From Bradyrhizobium sp. 186 (GTDB lineage Bacteria > Pseudomonadota > Alphaproteobacteria > Rhizobiales > Xanthobacteraceae): 64,000 nt of DNA. The notes under the pieces were generated by a model. That model searched no databases. It worked only from the letters and a program-made list of their open reading frames with translations, and was not told the DNA's origin. The stretch covers positions 992,001 through 1,056,000 of the forward strand of contig NZ_CP082164.1 of assembly GCF_023101685.1 (NCBI RefSeq), in the 5' to 3' direction. Positions 36,674-46,707 of this stretch are shown in pieces; within the stretch, counting starts at the first letter, position 1; each line of letters begins with the position of its first letter. The translations under genes and the position numbers were made by a program.

Positions 36674-37016
36674 CATTCGTGAGCGAACCGTTAGAGCGCG
36701 CGACAAACTCGTCGGCAAGCTGCCTGCCACCGGCGAGTTGCTGCGCGGTTCGTTGCTGGAGCGCACCGTCCGACATAGCAAGGGCTGTCCTAAATGCGCG
36801 CGCGGCGAAGGGCATCAGGTGTTCGTGCTCGCCGTGACATACGCCGGCGGCCGCACGCAGCAGTTCAGCGTACGTCGCGAACGGGGCGCCGAGGTTCGTC
36901 GCTGGCTCGACAATTATCAGAAGCTGAAGCAGGCGGTCGAGGGCATCTGCGAACTCAATCATGAGCTGCTACGTCCAGAGCCGCATCGAAGGCGCGCGGG
37001 GCGGCGAGATGATTGA
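36674..37016 (+). pseudogene. DUF6788-like transposon-associated protein, start lost
   Basis: The frame RERTVRARDKLVGKLPATGE, LLRGSLLERTVRHSKGCPKC and WLDNYQKLKQAVEGICELNH reads like the small Cys-containing protein that commonly precedes ISNCY-type transposases. A TGA lies three codons upstream of RERT and there is no start codon in between, so the N-terminus was lost. It overlaps the transposase frame that follows. Confidence 0.55.
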
Positions 37017-37556
37017 GATGCGGCGGGCGCAACTCAGCTTTGGCAATGGGCTGATCGCCGAGGAAGTGAGTGATCTTCGCGAAGAGTGGATGCAGCACGC
37101 CGATCAGGTGCTGGCGGACGAGCAGATCGTGGCGGCGGTGCACGAAGCACTGGCGAAGCGGTGCCCGAAGAGCCGCAGTCGTGGTCGGCTCGGCACGATC
37201 GCAACCCACCAGGTCCAGCTGAGGCGCATGCCGCGGCTGGTGGCGACTGACGCCGGGTTCCACTCTGCCAGGGACGAGGCCGCTGCGAGAGCAATGGGGG
37301 TCAAACGGGTATGCATTCCCAATCGATCGAGCAAAAGCCCTGAGCGCAAGCGCGAACAGAAGAAGCGCTGGTTCCGCGATGGCCAGAAATGGCGTGCGAT
37401 GTGAAGGACGCATCAGCGTGGTTAAGCGGCGAAACGGTCTCAATCGATGCCGATAGAAGGATGACGCCGGAATGCAGCGCTGGGTCGCGCTCGGCGTGAT
37501 CTCTGACAACCTCGTCAATATCGGCCGGACGATGAGCAGCCGAGCCGCTCCGTAGA
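36961..37556 (+). pseudogene. ISNCY-family transposase with large internal deletion
   Basis: N-terminal part MRRAQLSFGNGLIAEEVSDL through EALAKRCPKSRSRGRLGT is joined directly to the C-terminal part LVATDAGFHSARDEAAARAM, GVKRVCIPNRSSKSPERKRE. The central catalytic region of the family (roughly 250 residues) is absent. After the stop at 37404 the C-terminus continues in other phases: CEGRISVVKRRNGLNRCRY and GMQRWVALGVISDNLVNIGR. A deleted, immobile element. Confidence 0.75.
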
Positions 37557-38494
37557 CCTCGCACACATCATTGCTCGCTTCAGACCTCCGCCGTCCACCA
37601 CGGCGGGGTTTGCTTGGGCCCATGCCGTTGGCCAAAAGGTTGGAAAGCATCAATTTTGCGCCGGGAAGTAGACTAGAGTGAGCTATTCAACGAGCATTAT
37701 TTGCCGAACGGAGAAATATGCGAAGCTTCATCGACGGACGATGAACGCTCAACGCGAAATTGAGGGCAGTCCGCGCTGGTCGAGCCGCTCTAGCGGTGTC
37801 CATCTTTAATGGGAGGAGGGCCTCGCGCTCATGAGCAGACCGGCCTCGCTGTCGCTGCGCAACCTTCCCCTCCGGAGGTGGAAGCGCGGCTGATGGAGCA
37901 CTCGGTGCCGCGTGCCGGCTTCGGCTCACCGTGTCACGCTCCCGCAAGCGGCGATAGAAAAAAGTCGACGCGCGCCCGATCGAAGCGCGGAATTGAGTCG
38001 TGGCGTGTCTAACCGAGATGCTGAAGCGAGCTGCAGCCAGACTGCCGAATGAGAAGGACGGGGCCATTGTAGAACGCCAACCCCTTTACCTCGAACGACG
38101 AAGGGCCACGAGCTTGCACCTTTTAGGCTATTGCGGGTTGGGAATCGATCAGCCCCACATGCTCTCCAGGGGGGCGGGTGTCGCCACGTTAGAGCGCGTC
38201 TCCACGAGATCAAGGAATGACGAGCGAAGCGAAAGATCGCGCGCAAAGTGAAACAAAGCGTTCTGCTGACAACCGAGTTCTCTTAGTCATCCGGAAGAGG
38301 TGGTGCAGCGCTCAATCACCGCTTGCTCAGGATCGATCGCAAACACCTTGGGCGCATGTACGTGCGCTGAAATCCATCTCGAACCGATGGTGTTTCCGAT
38401 CGCTGGATTGGTGCGCCAAGCAAAGCTGCGCACCGGAGTGACGTCGGCGCGCGGGAAGACTCTAGCCATGTCGCTGGCGGAGAGCGCAAGTGAT
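37557..38494. other. no intact gene; carries a second group II intron scrap
   Basis: At about 37858-37905, GCAACCTTCCCCTCCGGAGG and the following bases repeat the start of the intron reverse transcriptase gene at 31556-31600 (QPSPPEVEARLME versus QPSPPEVETRLTE). Upstream and downstream text does not continue the intron. A minus frame at 38287-38469 (SFAWRTNPAIGNTIGSRW) is protein-like but unrecognised. Confidence 0.4.
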
Positions 38495-38510
38495 TGTTTT
38501 GTTTCAGACA
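38495..38510 (+). promoter_or_regulatory. NifA upstream activator site of nifD
   Basis: TGT-TTTGTTTCAG-ACA fits TGT-N10-ACA. It lies about 125 bases upstream of the -24 element. A second TGT...ACA at 38530-38544 has spacing 9 and may be a weaker site. Confidence 0.75.
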
Positions 38511-38620
38511 GGGCGTTAGCGGGTACGCCTGTCGGTGCCAGACAGGGTCAGGTTTATAACAATCCGCATCCTGCCAGCTATCTAGCTCTACAGACGTGGG
38601 TTTTTGTATTCAACCAGCGC

Positions 38621-38635
38621 TGGCACACTCGTTGC
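38621..38635 (+). promoter_or_regulatory. RpoN (-24/-12) promoter of nifDKENX
   Basis: TGGCACACTCGTTGC: both half-sites are perfect (TGGCAC and TTGC with GG-N10-GC spacing). Transcription would begin near 38647. Confidence 0.92.
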
Positions 38636-39012
38636 AGACTCCTGCGCAAGAGGCGGCTGTTAGCCCTTCATCGACATGCAGAGAGACAGGCCCACCGATG
38701 GCACGCGAGCGAGTAAAGAAGCGGATATGACCAATCGCTGGAGGGCGGGCATGATATCACCGAGACGCGTCTTGGTCAGCGATCCCGTCGACAAATCAAC
38801 GTCACACAGGGCGCTCGCAAACGCTCAGCCGAGATGAGCTACAACATCCTGATCGACCGCTGCGGCATGATCCAGAAGCCCGCGAAGTTGCGACCGGTAG
38901 GACCGGTCAGGGAGGTTGCACATTTTACACCTGAACGCCGGATCGGAAATCCGTCGGTCCACCGGAAAAGCGCCGCTTCTTGATTTGAGACGACAATGGA
39001 AAGGAATTTTGT
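38636..39012 (+). other. long untranslated leader of nifD
   Basis: About 365 bases separate the predicted transcription start and the nifD ATG. No gene of normal size is present; a 10-codon frame (MARERVKKRI) begins at 38698. GGAAAGGAA is the nifD ribosome binding site at 38998-39006. The leader may carry a regulatory structure. Confidence 0.5.
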
Positions 39013-40515
39013 ATGAGCCGAGCAACTACCGAAAGCGTCGCAGAGATCAAGGCGCGCAACAAGCAGCTAATCGATGAGGTGTTGAAGGTCTACCCAGAGA
39101 AGACCGCCAAAAGGCGCGCCAAGCATCTGAGTGTTCACGAGGCGGGGAAGTCGGATTGTGGCGTCAAGTCGAATATCAAGTCCATTCCGGGCGTGATGAC
39201 CATCCGTGGCTGCGCCTACGCGGGCTCCAAGGGCGTGGTCTGGGGGCCGATAAAGGACATGATCCACATTAGCCACGGTCCGGTCGGCTGTGGTCAGTAC
39301 TCATGGGGATCGCGGCGCAACTACTACGTCGGCACGACCGGCATCGACACGTTCGTGACACTGCAGTTCACTTCCGATTTCCAGGAAAAGGATATCGTCT
39401 TCGGCGGCGATAAAAAGGTCACCAAACTCATCGACGAGCTCCAGGAGCTATTTCCTCTCAACAGGGGCATCACCATTCAGTCCGAATGTCCGATCGGTTT
39501 GATCGGCGACGATATCGAGGCGGTCTCCAGAGAAAAGTCAAAGGAATACGGCGGCAAAACCATCGTGCCTGTGCGGTGCGAGGGTTTTCGTGGCGTGTCA
39601 CAATCGCTCGGCCATCACATCGCGAACGACGCGGTTCGAGACTGGATCTTCGACAAGAGTGCCCCAGAGGTCAGCTCTAAATTTGAGCCGACGCCATATG
39701 ATGTTGCCATCATCGGCGACTACAACATCGGCGGCGACGCCTGGTCGTCACGGATCCTGCTCGAAGAAATGGGCCTGCGCGTCATCGCCCAGTGGTCCGG
39801 GGATGGATCTCTCGCTGAATTGGAGGCGACGCCGAAGGCGAAGCTCAACATATTGCATTGCTATCGCTCGATGAACTACATCTCACGGCACATGGAGGAA
39901 AAATTCGGGATTCCCTGGTGCGAGTACAACTTCTTCGGGCCTTCCAAAATCGCGGAGTCGCTGCGCAAAATTGCAAGCTTCTTCGATGATAAGATCAAGG
40001 AAGGCGCCGAGCGCGTCATTGCGAAATATCAGCCGCTTGTCGATGCGGTGACCGCGAAATACCGGCCGCGGCTCGATGGCAAGACCGTAATGCTGTTCGT
40101 CGGCGGCCTACGTCCTCGCCACGTCATCGGCGCCTATGAGGACCTCGGCATGGATGTTGTCGGCACAGGCTATGAGTTCGGTCACAACGACGACTATCAG
40201 CGCACCGCCCAGCACTACGTCAAGGACGGCACGCTGATCTACGACGATGTCACCGGCTACGAATTCGAGCGCTTCGTAGAAAAGATCCGGCCAGACCTCG
40301 TCGGCTCCGGTATCAAGGAAAAATACGTCTTCCAGAAAATGGGCGTGCCGTTCCGCCAAATGCATTCCTGGGACTACTCGGGTCCTTACCACGGCTATGA
40401 CGGCTTCGCGATCTTCGCCCGAGACATGGACATGGCGATCAACTCCCCGATCTGGGGGAAGACCACCGCACCTTGGAAGGACACTCCGCGGCCGAGCCTC
40501 ATGGCGGCGGAATAG
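39013..40515 (+). CDS. nifD: nitrogenase MoFe protein alpha chain
   Basis: 500 residues. P-cluster ligands Cys67 (IRGCAYAG), Cys93 (PVGCGQYSW) and Cys159 ([12 protein letters not shown]); FeMo-co ligands Cys283 (LHCYRSMNY) and His451 ([15 protein letters not shown]); [19 protein letters not shown] is also intact. The alpha chain forms an alpha2beta2 tetramer with NifK and binds the FeMo cofactor, where N2 is reduced to ammonia in the cytoplasm of microaerobic cells. First gene of an operon driven by the NifA/RpoN promoter at 38621. Confidence 0.99.
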   Translation: MSRATTESVAEIKARNKQLIDEVLKVYPEKTAKRRAKHLSVHEAGKSDCGVKSNIKSIPGVMTIRGCAYAGSKGVVWGPIKDMIHISHGPVGCGQYSWGSRRNYYVGTTGIDTFVTLQFTSDFQEKDIVFGGDKKVTKLIDELQELFPLNRGITIQSECPIGLIGDDIEAVSREKSKEYGGKTIVPVRCEGFRGVSQSLGHHIANDAVRDWIFDKSAPEVSSKFEPTPYDVAIIGDYNIGGDAWSSRILLEEMGLRVIAQWSGDGSLAELEATPKAKLNILHCYRSMNYISRHMEEKFGIPWCEYNFFGPSKIAESLRKIASFFDDKIKEGAERVIAKYQPLVDAVTAKYRPRLDGKTVMLFVGGLRPRHVIGAYEDLGMDVVGTGYEFGHNDDYQRTAQHYVKDGTLIYDDVTGYEFERFVEKIRPDLVGSGIKEKYVFQKMGVPFRQMHSWDYSGPYHGYDGFAIFARDMDMAINSPIWGKTTAPWKDTPRPSLMAAE

Positions 40516-40585
40516 GAAAGCCGCCCTTTCTTCCACAGAGGAGGGGAAGGGGCAGGAGAACGAACACAAGAATCTGAAGAGTGCC

Positions 40586-42148
40586 ATGATGACACAGAAC
40601 GCCGAACACATACTCGACCACTCTGAGCTTTTCCGGGGAGACGACTACCAGCAGATGCTGGCCAATAAGAAGGCGCTATTTGAGAATCCGCACGATCCGG
40701 CCGAAGTCGACCGTATCAGAGAATGGTCCAAGACGCCCGAATACCGCGAGAAGAACTTCGCCCGCGAGGCGCTAACCGTTAATCCGGCGAAGGCTTGCCA
40801 GCCGCTAGGTGCGGTGTTCGCCGCGGTCGGGTTCGAGCGCACACTGCCGTTCGTCCACGGCTCCCAGGGTTGCGTCGCGTATTACCGCAGCCATTTGTCA
40901 CGGCACTTCAAGGAGCCGACCTCGTGCGTCTCCTCGTCCATGACGGAAGACGCGGCTGTGTTCGGGGGGCTCAACAACCTGACCGACGGGCTTGCCAACA
41001 GCTACAACATGTACAAGCCGAAGATGATCGCGGTCGCCACGACCTGCATGGCGGAAGTCATTGGCGACGACCTCAACGCCTTCATCAAAACATCAAAGGA
41101 AAAAGGTTCAGTCCCCGCGGACTACGACGTACCATTCGCTCACACCCCTGCATTCGTCGGTAGCCACGTTACGGGCTACGACAACACGCTCAAGGGCATC
41201 CTCGAGCATTTCTGGGATGGCAAAGCCGGCACGGCGCCAAAACTCCAGCGCAAAGCGAACAACTCGATCAACTTCATCGGTGGCTTCGACGGCTACACTG
41301 TCGGAAACATCCGTGAGATAAAGCGCATCTTCGACTTGATGGGGGTCGGCTACACGATCCTCGCGGATAACAGTGATGTGTTCGATACTCCCACCGACGG
41401 CGAGTTCCGCATGTATGATGGCGGCACCACACTAGAGGATGCCGCGAACGCAGTCCATGCGAAGGCAACCATTTCCATGCAGCAATATTGTACTGAGAAG
41501 ACGTTGCCCTTCATCAAGGGGCACGACCAGGAGGTCGTCGCCTTCAATCACCCGCTGGGCGTCAGCGCCACGGACGATTTCCTGATGACGCTGTCGCGTA
41601 TCACCAACAAGGCAATTCCAAATGCGCTGGAGCGGGAGCGCGGGCGTCTGGTAGACGCAATGGCTGACTCTAGCGCGCATGTTCACGGCAAGAAGTTCGC
41701 GATCTACGGCGATCCCGACCTCTGCTATGGCCTGGCCGCATTCTTGCTGGAGCTCGGCGCTGAGCCGACCCACGTGCTCTCGACCAACGGGAGTAAGACC
41801 TGGGAGCAGAAGATGCAGGCGCTGTTCGCGAGCTCGCCGTTTGGTAAAAACTGCCGCGCCTACCCCGGCAAGGACCTCTGGCACATGCGTTCGCTCCTGT
41901 TCACTGAACCGGTCGATTTCCTGATCGGTAACACCTACGGCAAGTATCTCGAGCGTGACACTGGAACGCCGCTAATCCGCATCGGGTTTCCCATCTTCGA
42001 TCGCCATCATCACCATCGTTATCCAGTGTGGGGCTATCAGGGTAGCATGAATGTGCTGGTCAAGATTCTCGACAAGATCTTTGATGAGATCGATAGAAAA
42101 ACCAGCTCGGTTGGCAAGACAGACTACAGCTTCGACATCATACGCTAA
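40586..42148 (+). CDS. nifK: nitrogenase MoFe protein beta chain
   Basis: 520 residues from [21 protein letters not shown] (in short [12 protein letters not shown]); the neighbouring Met at 40589 is an equal candidate. P-cluster ligands Cys71 (AKACQPLGA), Cys96 ([13 protein letters not shown]) and Cys154 ([12 protein letters not shown]). The C-terminal [17 protein letters not shown] region is intact. Pairs with NifD and holds the other half of the P-cluster. 70 bases downstream of nifD; second gene of the operon. Confidence 0.99.
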   Translation: MMTQNAEHILDHSELFRGDDYQQMLANKKALFENPHDPAEVDRIREWSKTPEYREKNFAREALTVNPAKACQPLGAVFAAVGFERTLPFVHGSQGCVAYYRSHLSRHFKEPTSCVSSSMTEDAAVFGGLNNLTDGLANSYNMYKPKMIAVATTCMAEVIGDDLNAFIKTSKEKGSVPADYDVPFAHTPAFVGSHVTGYDNTLKGILEHFWDGKAGTAPKLQRKANNSINFIGGFDGYTVGNIREIKRIFDLMGVGYTILADNSDVFDTPTDGEFRMYDGGTTLEDAANAVHAKATISMQQYCTEKTLPFIKGHDQEVVAFNHPLGVSATDDFLMTLSRITNKAIPNALERERGRLVDAMADSSAHVHGKKFAIYGDPDLCYGLAAFLLELGAEPTHVLSTNGSKTWEQKMQALFASSPFGKNCRAYPGKDLWHMRSLLFTEPVDFLIGNTYGKYLERDTGTPLIRIGFPIFDRHHHHRYPVWGYQGSMNVLVKILDKIFDEIDRKTSSVGKTDYSFDIIR

Positions 42149-42156
42149 GGCGAGCG

Positions 42157-42198
42157 CCCCGCCTCATCGTCCGCAGGAACAGCGGCGCTGTGGCGGGG
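42157..42198 (+). other. stem-loop between nifK and nifE
   Basis: CCCCGCC (42157-42163) pairs with GGCGGGG (42192-42198), with a nested CCGC/GCGG pair inside. No U-tract, so rather an mRNA stabilising or processing element than a terminator; it would set structural nifDK mRNA apart from nifEN. Confidence 0.45.
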
Positions 42199-42266
42199 AT
42201 CACAGGTTATCCGCCGGCCCATCCTCTTGGTCTGTGCGGTGTCTTGACATCCCCGAAAGAGACGCC

Positions 42267-43910
42267 ATGACTTCGCTTCCCACGACCATACAGGACGTCT
42301 TTAACGAACCGGGCTGCGCCAGGAACGCGAGCAAGTCGAACGTCGAGCGCAAGAATGGATGCACCAAGCAGCTGAAGCCGGGCGGCGTCGCCGGTGGGTG
42401 TGCCTTCGATGGCGCCAAAGTCGCACTGCAGCCCTTCACCGATGTCGCCCATCTTGTGCATGGTCCAATCGCCTGTGAGGGCAATTCCTGGGACAATCGC
42501 GGTTCCGCCTCCTCCGGCTCCGATCTGTGGCGCAGAAGCTTCACCACAGACATGAGCGAGACCGACATCGTGTTCGGCGGCGAGAAGCGGTTGTACAGGG
42601 CAGTCAAGGAGATCACAGAGAAATACGACCCGCAGGCCATCTTCGTCTACCAGACATGCGTGCCCGCAATGATCGGTGACGACATCGATATGGTCTGCAA
42701 GGCGGCCTCCGCCAAATTTGGCAAACCGGTCATTCCCATCAATGCACCGGGATTTGTGGGGTCGAAGAACCTTGGCAACAAGCTCGCGGGCGAAGCACTG
42801 CTGGAGCACGTCATCGGTACCGGAGAGCCCGATTACACCACTGCGTATGACATCAACATCATCGGCGAATACAACCTGTCCGGCGAGCTCTGGCAGGTCA
42901 AGCCGCTGCTCGATGAGCTCGGAATCCGGATCCTGTCGTGCATCTCGGGGGACGGCAAGTATCGCGAGGTCACTTATTCGCACCGAGCCAAAGCCGCGAT
43001 GATGGTCTGCTCAAAGGCAATGATCAACGTCGCACGCAAGATGAGGCAGCGCTACGGCATCCCGTTTTTTGAAGGCTCGTTCTACGGTATTGAGGATTCC
43101 AGCGATTCACTGCGCCAGATCGCGCGCATGCTGATCGAACGCGGCGCGCCGGCTGAGCTGATGGAACGCACGCAAGCCCTGATCGCACGCGAAGAGACCA
43201 AAGCCTGGGCTGCGATTGAACGTTTCAAGCCACGCTTTGCCGCCAAGAGGGTTGTTCTCATCACCGGTGGCGTGAAATCCTGGTCGATCGTGGCCGCTTT
43301 GCAAGAGGCCGGGCTCGAGATCGTCGGCACGTCCGTGAAGAAATCGACCAAGAAGGACAAGGAACGTATCAAGGAATTAATGGGCCAGGACGCCCACATG
43401 ATCGAGGACATGTCGCCTCGCGAGATCTACAAGATGCTCAAGGACGCAAAAGCCGACATCATGCTCTCCGGCGGCAAGTCGCAATTCGTCGCACTAAAGG
43501 CGGCGATGCCGTGGCTCGATATCAACCAGGAGCGCTGCCACGCCTACATGGGCTATATCGGGATTGTCAAGCTCATGGAGGAGATCGAGAAAGCGCTCTA
43601 CAATCCGATATGGGATCAGCTCCGCCAACCCGCGCCATGGGATGAGTTCGACCGGAAGCGTCAGGCAACGACGGTTGCGCAGATGTATGCGCAAGCCGCT
43701 GATCCAGTTCGGGACGCGAGCAAGAACGGCGTCAATACGATAAGTTCCTGCAATGAAAGTGAGGCCAGCGGTGGCGAGAGCGCGATTGCGGCGCATGGCC
43801 CGAATCTCGCCAAGCCCGCCAGGCCGTGCACCAATTCCACCGCACGGTGCGTTGCTTGTAAGGACATTCGTTCCGATCTGCAGCCCCCGGCGCTGCAGGC
43901 GGCGGAGTAG
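42267..43910 (+). CDS. nifE: FeMo-cofactor scaffold protein NifE
   Basis: 547 residues from MTSLPTTIQDVFNEPGC, longer than the NifE of Azotobacter (about 475) because of a C-terminal extension of about 70 residues rich in Ser, Ala and Cys (CTNSTARCVACKD). Conserved cluster ligands include GVAGGCAFDGAKVAL (Cys45), LVHGPIACEGNSWDNR (Cys70) and VYQTCVPAMIGDD. NifE pairs with NifN and receives NifB-co, then Mo and homocitrate, before the cofactor is passed to NifDK. It is the third gene of the nifD operon, 118 bases after nifK. Confidence 0.98.
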   Translation: MTSLPTTIQDVFNEPGCARNASKSNVERKNGCTKQLKPGGVAGGCAFDGAKVALQPFTDVAHLVHGPIACEGNSWDNRGSASSGSDLWRRSFTTDMSETDIVFGGEKRLYRAVKEITEKYDPQAIFVYQTCVPAMIGDDIDMVCKAASAKFGKPVIPINAPGFVGSKNLGNKLAGEALLEHVIGTGEPDYTTAYDINIIGEYNLSGELWQVKPLLDELGIRILSCISGDGKYREVTYSHRAKAAMMVCSKAMINVARKMRQRYGIPFFEGSFYGIEDSSDSLRQIARMLIERGAPAELMERTQALIAREETKAWAAIERFKPRFAAKRVVLITGGVKSWSIVAALQEAGLEIVGTSVKKSTKKDKERIKELMGQDAHMIEDMSPREIYKMLKDAKADIMLSGGKSQFVALKAAMPWLDINQERCHAYMGYIGIVKLMEEIEKALYNPIWDQLRQPAPWDEFDRKRQATTVAQMYAQAADPVRDASKNGVNTISSCNESEASGGESAIAAHGPNLAKPARPCTNSTARCVACKDIRSDLQPPALQAAE

Positions 43911-43919
43911 GGGGACGAC

Positions 43920-45302
43920 ATGGCGATCGTCACTACCTCGAACAAAGCCTGTTCGGTCAATCCGCTCAAAATGAGCCAGCCGATCGGCGGCTCATTTGCC
44001 TTCCTGGGCCTGCGCGGCGCGATGCCGCTTTTGCACGGCCCGCAAGGTTGCACGTCCTTCGGGCTGACGCTGTTCGTGCGCCATTTCAACGAAGCCGTGC
44101 CGATGCAGACGACCGCCATGAGCGAGGTTGCCACCGTGCTCGGTGGCCATGAGAATCTCGAACAGGCGATCCTCAACCTCTACAATCGCGTCGAGCCCGA
44201 GATCATTGGCATCAATTCGACTGGCGTCACCGAGACCAACGGCGATGACGTCGAAGCCTTCATCCGGTTGATCCGACAGAAGCATCCGAAGCTCGAAAAG
44301 CTCCCCCTTGTCTACGTCTCGACCCCGGATTTCAAGGATGCCTTTCAGGATGGCTGGGGCAAGACAGTGGCGCGGATGATCGAGGTGCTTGTGGCTCCCG
44401 TCGACGCAGCGAGACCGCGCGATACCTCCCGCGTTAACGTGCTACCTGGTTGCCACCTCACGCCCGGCGATCTCGACGAGCTTCGCACGATTTTTGAGGA
44501 TTTTGGGCTCAAGCCCTCCTTCCTGCCGGACCTTGCCGGCTCGCTGGACGGTCACATTCCCGACGAATTCACGCCGACCACGATCGGGGGCATTGGAGTG
44601 GACGAGATTGCGACCATGGGGCAGGTGGCCTGGACGGTCGCGATCGGCGCGCAAATGCGCCGTGCGGCCGAGGCCATGCAGGTGCGGACAGGCACGCCGT
44701 TCCGTCTGTTCGACCGGCTCTGTGGCCTTATCCCAAACGACGAATTCATCGCTTTCCTGAGCCAGATCAGCGGCCGGTCGGTGCCCTGGAAATATCGCCG
44801 GCAGCGTGGACAGCTGGCAGACGCCATGCTGGATGCACATTTCCATATCGGCGGTCGCAAGCTCGCGATCGGCGCCGAGCCGGACTTGTTATTCGATCTC
44901 TCCAGCTTGCTCCACGAGATGGGGGCACAGGTAAGTGCTGCGGTGACGACGACGAACTCACCGGTGCTCCAGCGGGTCAGGACCGAGGACGTCCTGATCG
45001 GCGATCTGGAGGATCTTGAAGAGCTTGCCAGGTCGCGTGATTGCGACCTCTTGATGTCGCATTCACATGGTCGCCAGGCCGCTACGCGACTTAATGTTCC
45101 GTTCTTCCGGGTAGGCTTTCCGATGTTCGATCGCCTTGGCGCTGCGCACCTCACGACCGCTGGCTATCGCGGCACGCGCGATCTGATCTTTGACATCGCC
45201 AATCTGATCATCACCGACCGCGAAACCAACCATGGGCCGACGCCCGACACCTGGCGATCAACCTGCGGCGGCCCGCAGGTCCATCCGCCCCAGGTGCATT
45301 GA
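43920..45302 (+). CDS. nifN: FeMo-cofactor scaffold protein NifN
   Basis: 460 residues. Starts MAIVTTSNKACSVNPLKMSQ, then LRGAMPLLHGPQGCTSFGLT, GINSTGVTETNGDDV and FPMFDRLGAAHLTTAGYRGT. Homologous to NifK and partner of NifE in the alpha2beta2 scaffold. Starts 9 bases after the nifE stop, with GGGGGA as ribosome binding site. Confidence 0.98.
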   Translation: MAIVTTSNKACSVNPLKMSQPIGGSFAFLGLRGAMPLLHGPQGCTSFGLTLFVRHFNEAVPMQTTAMSEVATVLGGHENLEQAILNLYNRVEPEIIGINSTGVTETNGDDVEAFIRLIRQKHPKLEKLPLVYVSTPDFKDAFQDGWGKTVARMIEVLVAPVDAARPRDTSRVNVLPGCHLTPGDLDELRTIFEDFGLKPSFLPDLAGSLDGHIPDEFTPTTIGGIGVDEIATMGQVAWTVAIGAQMRRAAEAMQVRTGTPFRLFDRLCGLIPNDEFIAFLSQISGRSVPWKYRRQRGQLADAMLDAHFHIGGRKLAIGAEPDLLFDLSSLLHEMGAQVSAAVTTTNSPVLQRVRTEDVLIGDLEDLEELARSRDCDLLMSHSHGRQAATRLNVPFFRVGFPMFDRLGAAHLTTAGYRGTRDLIFDIANLIITDRETNHGPTPDTWRSTCGGPQVHPPQVH

Positions 45303-45324
45303 GCAGGGAGAGAAAACAACCCGG

Positions 45325-45720
45325 ATGAAAGTTGCATTCGCCACTCAGGACTTGAAGCACGTCGATGCCCACTTCGGCTGGGCCAAGAACATCGCGATCT
45401 ACGAGGTCGGCCCGGACGGGCATCGGTTTATTGAGGCGATCCAGTTCGACGGTGACCTCACCGAAGACGGCAATGAGGATAAGCTCGCGCCGAAGATCGA
45501 GGCGATCAGGGACTGCGCAATCCTCTATGTTGCGGCGATTGGCGGCTCGGGCGCTGCGCGAGTCGTCGCGCGCAACGTCCATCCAATGAAGGTGCTGCAG
45601 CCAGAGCCCATCGACGAGCTTTGCGTCAAACTCGAAACCGTGCTGAAGGGGTCGCCGCCGCCCTGGCTGCGGAAGCTGCTCACCAAAAGCCCGGAACGTA
45701 CGGTGCATTTCGAAGCCTGA
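45325..45720 (+). CDS. nifX: NifX, FeMo-co precursor carrier
   Basis: 131 residues from [20 protein letters not shown]; continues [37 protein letters not shown] and the C-terminal PPPWLRKLL typical of NifX. Single-domain member of the NifX/NafY/NifB-tail family that binds NifB-co and shuttles precursor between NifB and NifEN. 22 bases after nifN. Confidence 0.97.
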   Translation: MKVAFATQDLKHVDAHFGWAKNIAIYEVGPDGHRFIEAIQFDGDLTEDGNEDKLAPKIEAIRDCAILYVAAIGGSGAARVVARNVHPMKVLQPEPIDELCVKLETVLKGSPPPWLRKLLTKSPERTVHFEA

Positions 45721-45730
45721 AGGAACAAAG

Positions 45731-46201
45731 ATGGCAGATCCGTCTGAAGTCAGTCCAGCCGCCGCCGCGGCGGAGGGGCCATTTCTGAAAGAGCTCATCA
45801 AGATCTGGCGCGCCCAGGACACCCACGGCGCCTGGGAGGGCAAGAAGGATCTCGAGCTGCTCGAACCCTACGTTCTCGACAAGGACAAGCGCCGTGCGCT
45901 GCCGATCGTCGGCAATCCCGACCCGGACACGACATGGCGGCTGGAGCTGTTCTTCGACGCCGTTGCGCTCTCGATCGAGAAGGCGACCGGTGTGATGATC
46001 TCGCCAATGCTGAAGATGCATCACGAAGGGTTCGGTCGGATCGTACTGATCGGCGGCCGGCTCGTTGTCGTGAGCAAGCAGCTGCGCGACGTGCATCGCT
46101 TTGGTTTCGATCATCTCTCTGAACTCGCCAATCAAGGCGACAAATTCGTCAACAGTGGCGTTGAGATGATCCGTAAGTTCCCGGAAGCGGCGAGTTATTG
46201 A
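45731..46201 (+). CDS. NifX-associated nitrogen fixation protein (DUF269)
   Basis: 156 residues. [21 protein letters not shown], short core [15 protein letters not shown], and [20 protein letters not shown] and [15 protein letters not shown] are the hallmarks of the DUF269 protein that follows nifX in most alpha-proteobacterial nif operons. Function not established; position suggests a role in FeMo-co handling. 10 bases after nifX. Confidence 0.95.
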   Translation: MADPSEVSPAAAAAEGPFLKELIKIWRAQDTHGAWEGKKDLELLEPYVLDKDKRRALPIVGNPDPDTTWRLELFFDAVALSIEKATGVMISPMLKMHHEGFGRIVLIGGRLVVVSKQLRDVHRFGFDHLSELANQGDKFVNSGVEMIRKFPEAASY

Positions 46202-46208
46202 GGCAAGT

Positions 46209-46409
46209 GTGAGCGATATTGAAACCCTGAAAGCGGAAATAAAGAAGCTGTCGGCCAAGGCGACCCAGGCCAAGATGGACCTCCACGACCTCTCCGAGGA
46301 GCTGCCGGTCAACTGGTCGTCGATCCTGAGCGTGGCCCAGAAGGCCCACGCTGCCTTCAGCGAACTCGAAAGCAAGCGCCAATATCTTCAGGGGCTGGAC
46401 AAAGCATAA
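46209..46409 (+). CDS. nif-operon small helical protein (DUF683 / CCE_0567 family)
   Basis: 66 residues from a GTG start: SDIETLKAEIKKLSAKATQ, MDLHDLSEELP and AFSELESKRQYLQG. It forms two predicted helices, as in the CCE_0567-type metal-binding proteins found after the DUF269 gene. Seven bases separate it from the previous gene. Confidence 0.93.
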   Translation: MSDIETLKAEIKKLSAKATQAKMDLHDLSEELPVNWSSILSVAQKAHAAFSELESKRQYLQGLDKA

Positions 46410-46422
46410 CGGACGGTTGGCC

Positions 46423-46707
46423 ATGTCATTCAGGACCCGCGACGGTCGCAATTGGAGGCCGGACTACCTGGTTTCTATCGATCCCAAGAAGTGCATCGGC
46501 TGCGGCCGCTGCTACAAGATCTGCGGCCGTGAGGTCATGACGCTGAAGGGGCTAAGCGAGGGTGGCGAGATCATCGATCTCGACGAGGACGACGATGAGG
46601 TCGAAAAGAAGGTCATGGTGCTGAAGGACGAAGGCGCTTGCATCGGCTGCAGCGCCTGCGCCCGGGTGTGCCCAACAAACTGTCAGACCCACACACCACC
46701 TGGTTGA
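46423..46707 (+). CDS. fdxB: nif-specific ferredoxin III
   Basis: 94 residues from MSFRTRDGRNWRPDYLVSID. First cluster Cys24, 27, 30, 34 (C-I-G-C-G-R-C-Y-K-I-C-G); second CIGCSACARVCP near residues 77-87; an acidic insert (DLDEDDDEVEKK) lies between. FdxB-type ferredoxins supply electrons or Fe-S for cofactor assembly. Last gene of the nifD operon; an in-frame TTG at 46417 is an alternative start. Confidence 0.95.
   Translation: MSFRTRDGRNWRPDYLVSIDPKKCIGCGRCYKICGREVMTLKGLSEGGEIIDLDEDDDEVEKKVMVLKDEGACIGCSACARVCPTNCQTHTPPG

Noticed and set aside
38287..38469. 60-codon minus-strand frame upstream of nifD
   Set aside because: No ribosome binding site and it covers part of the nifD control region.
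38530..38544. Second NifA site upstream of nifD
   Set aside because: TGT and ACA are separated by 9 bases, not 10; kept only as a remark with the main site.
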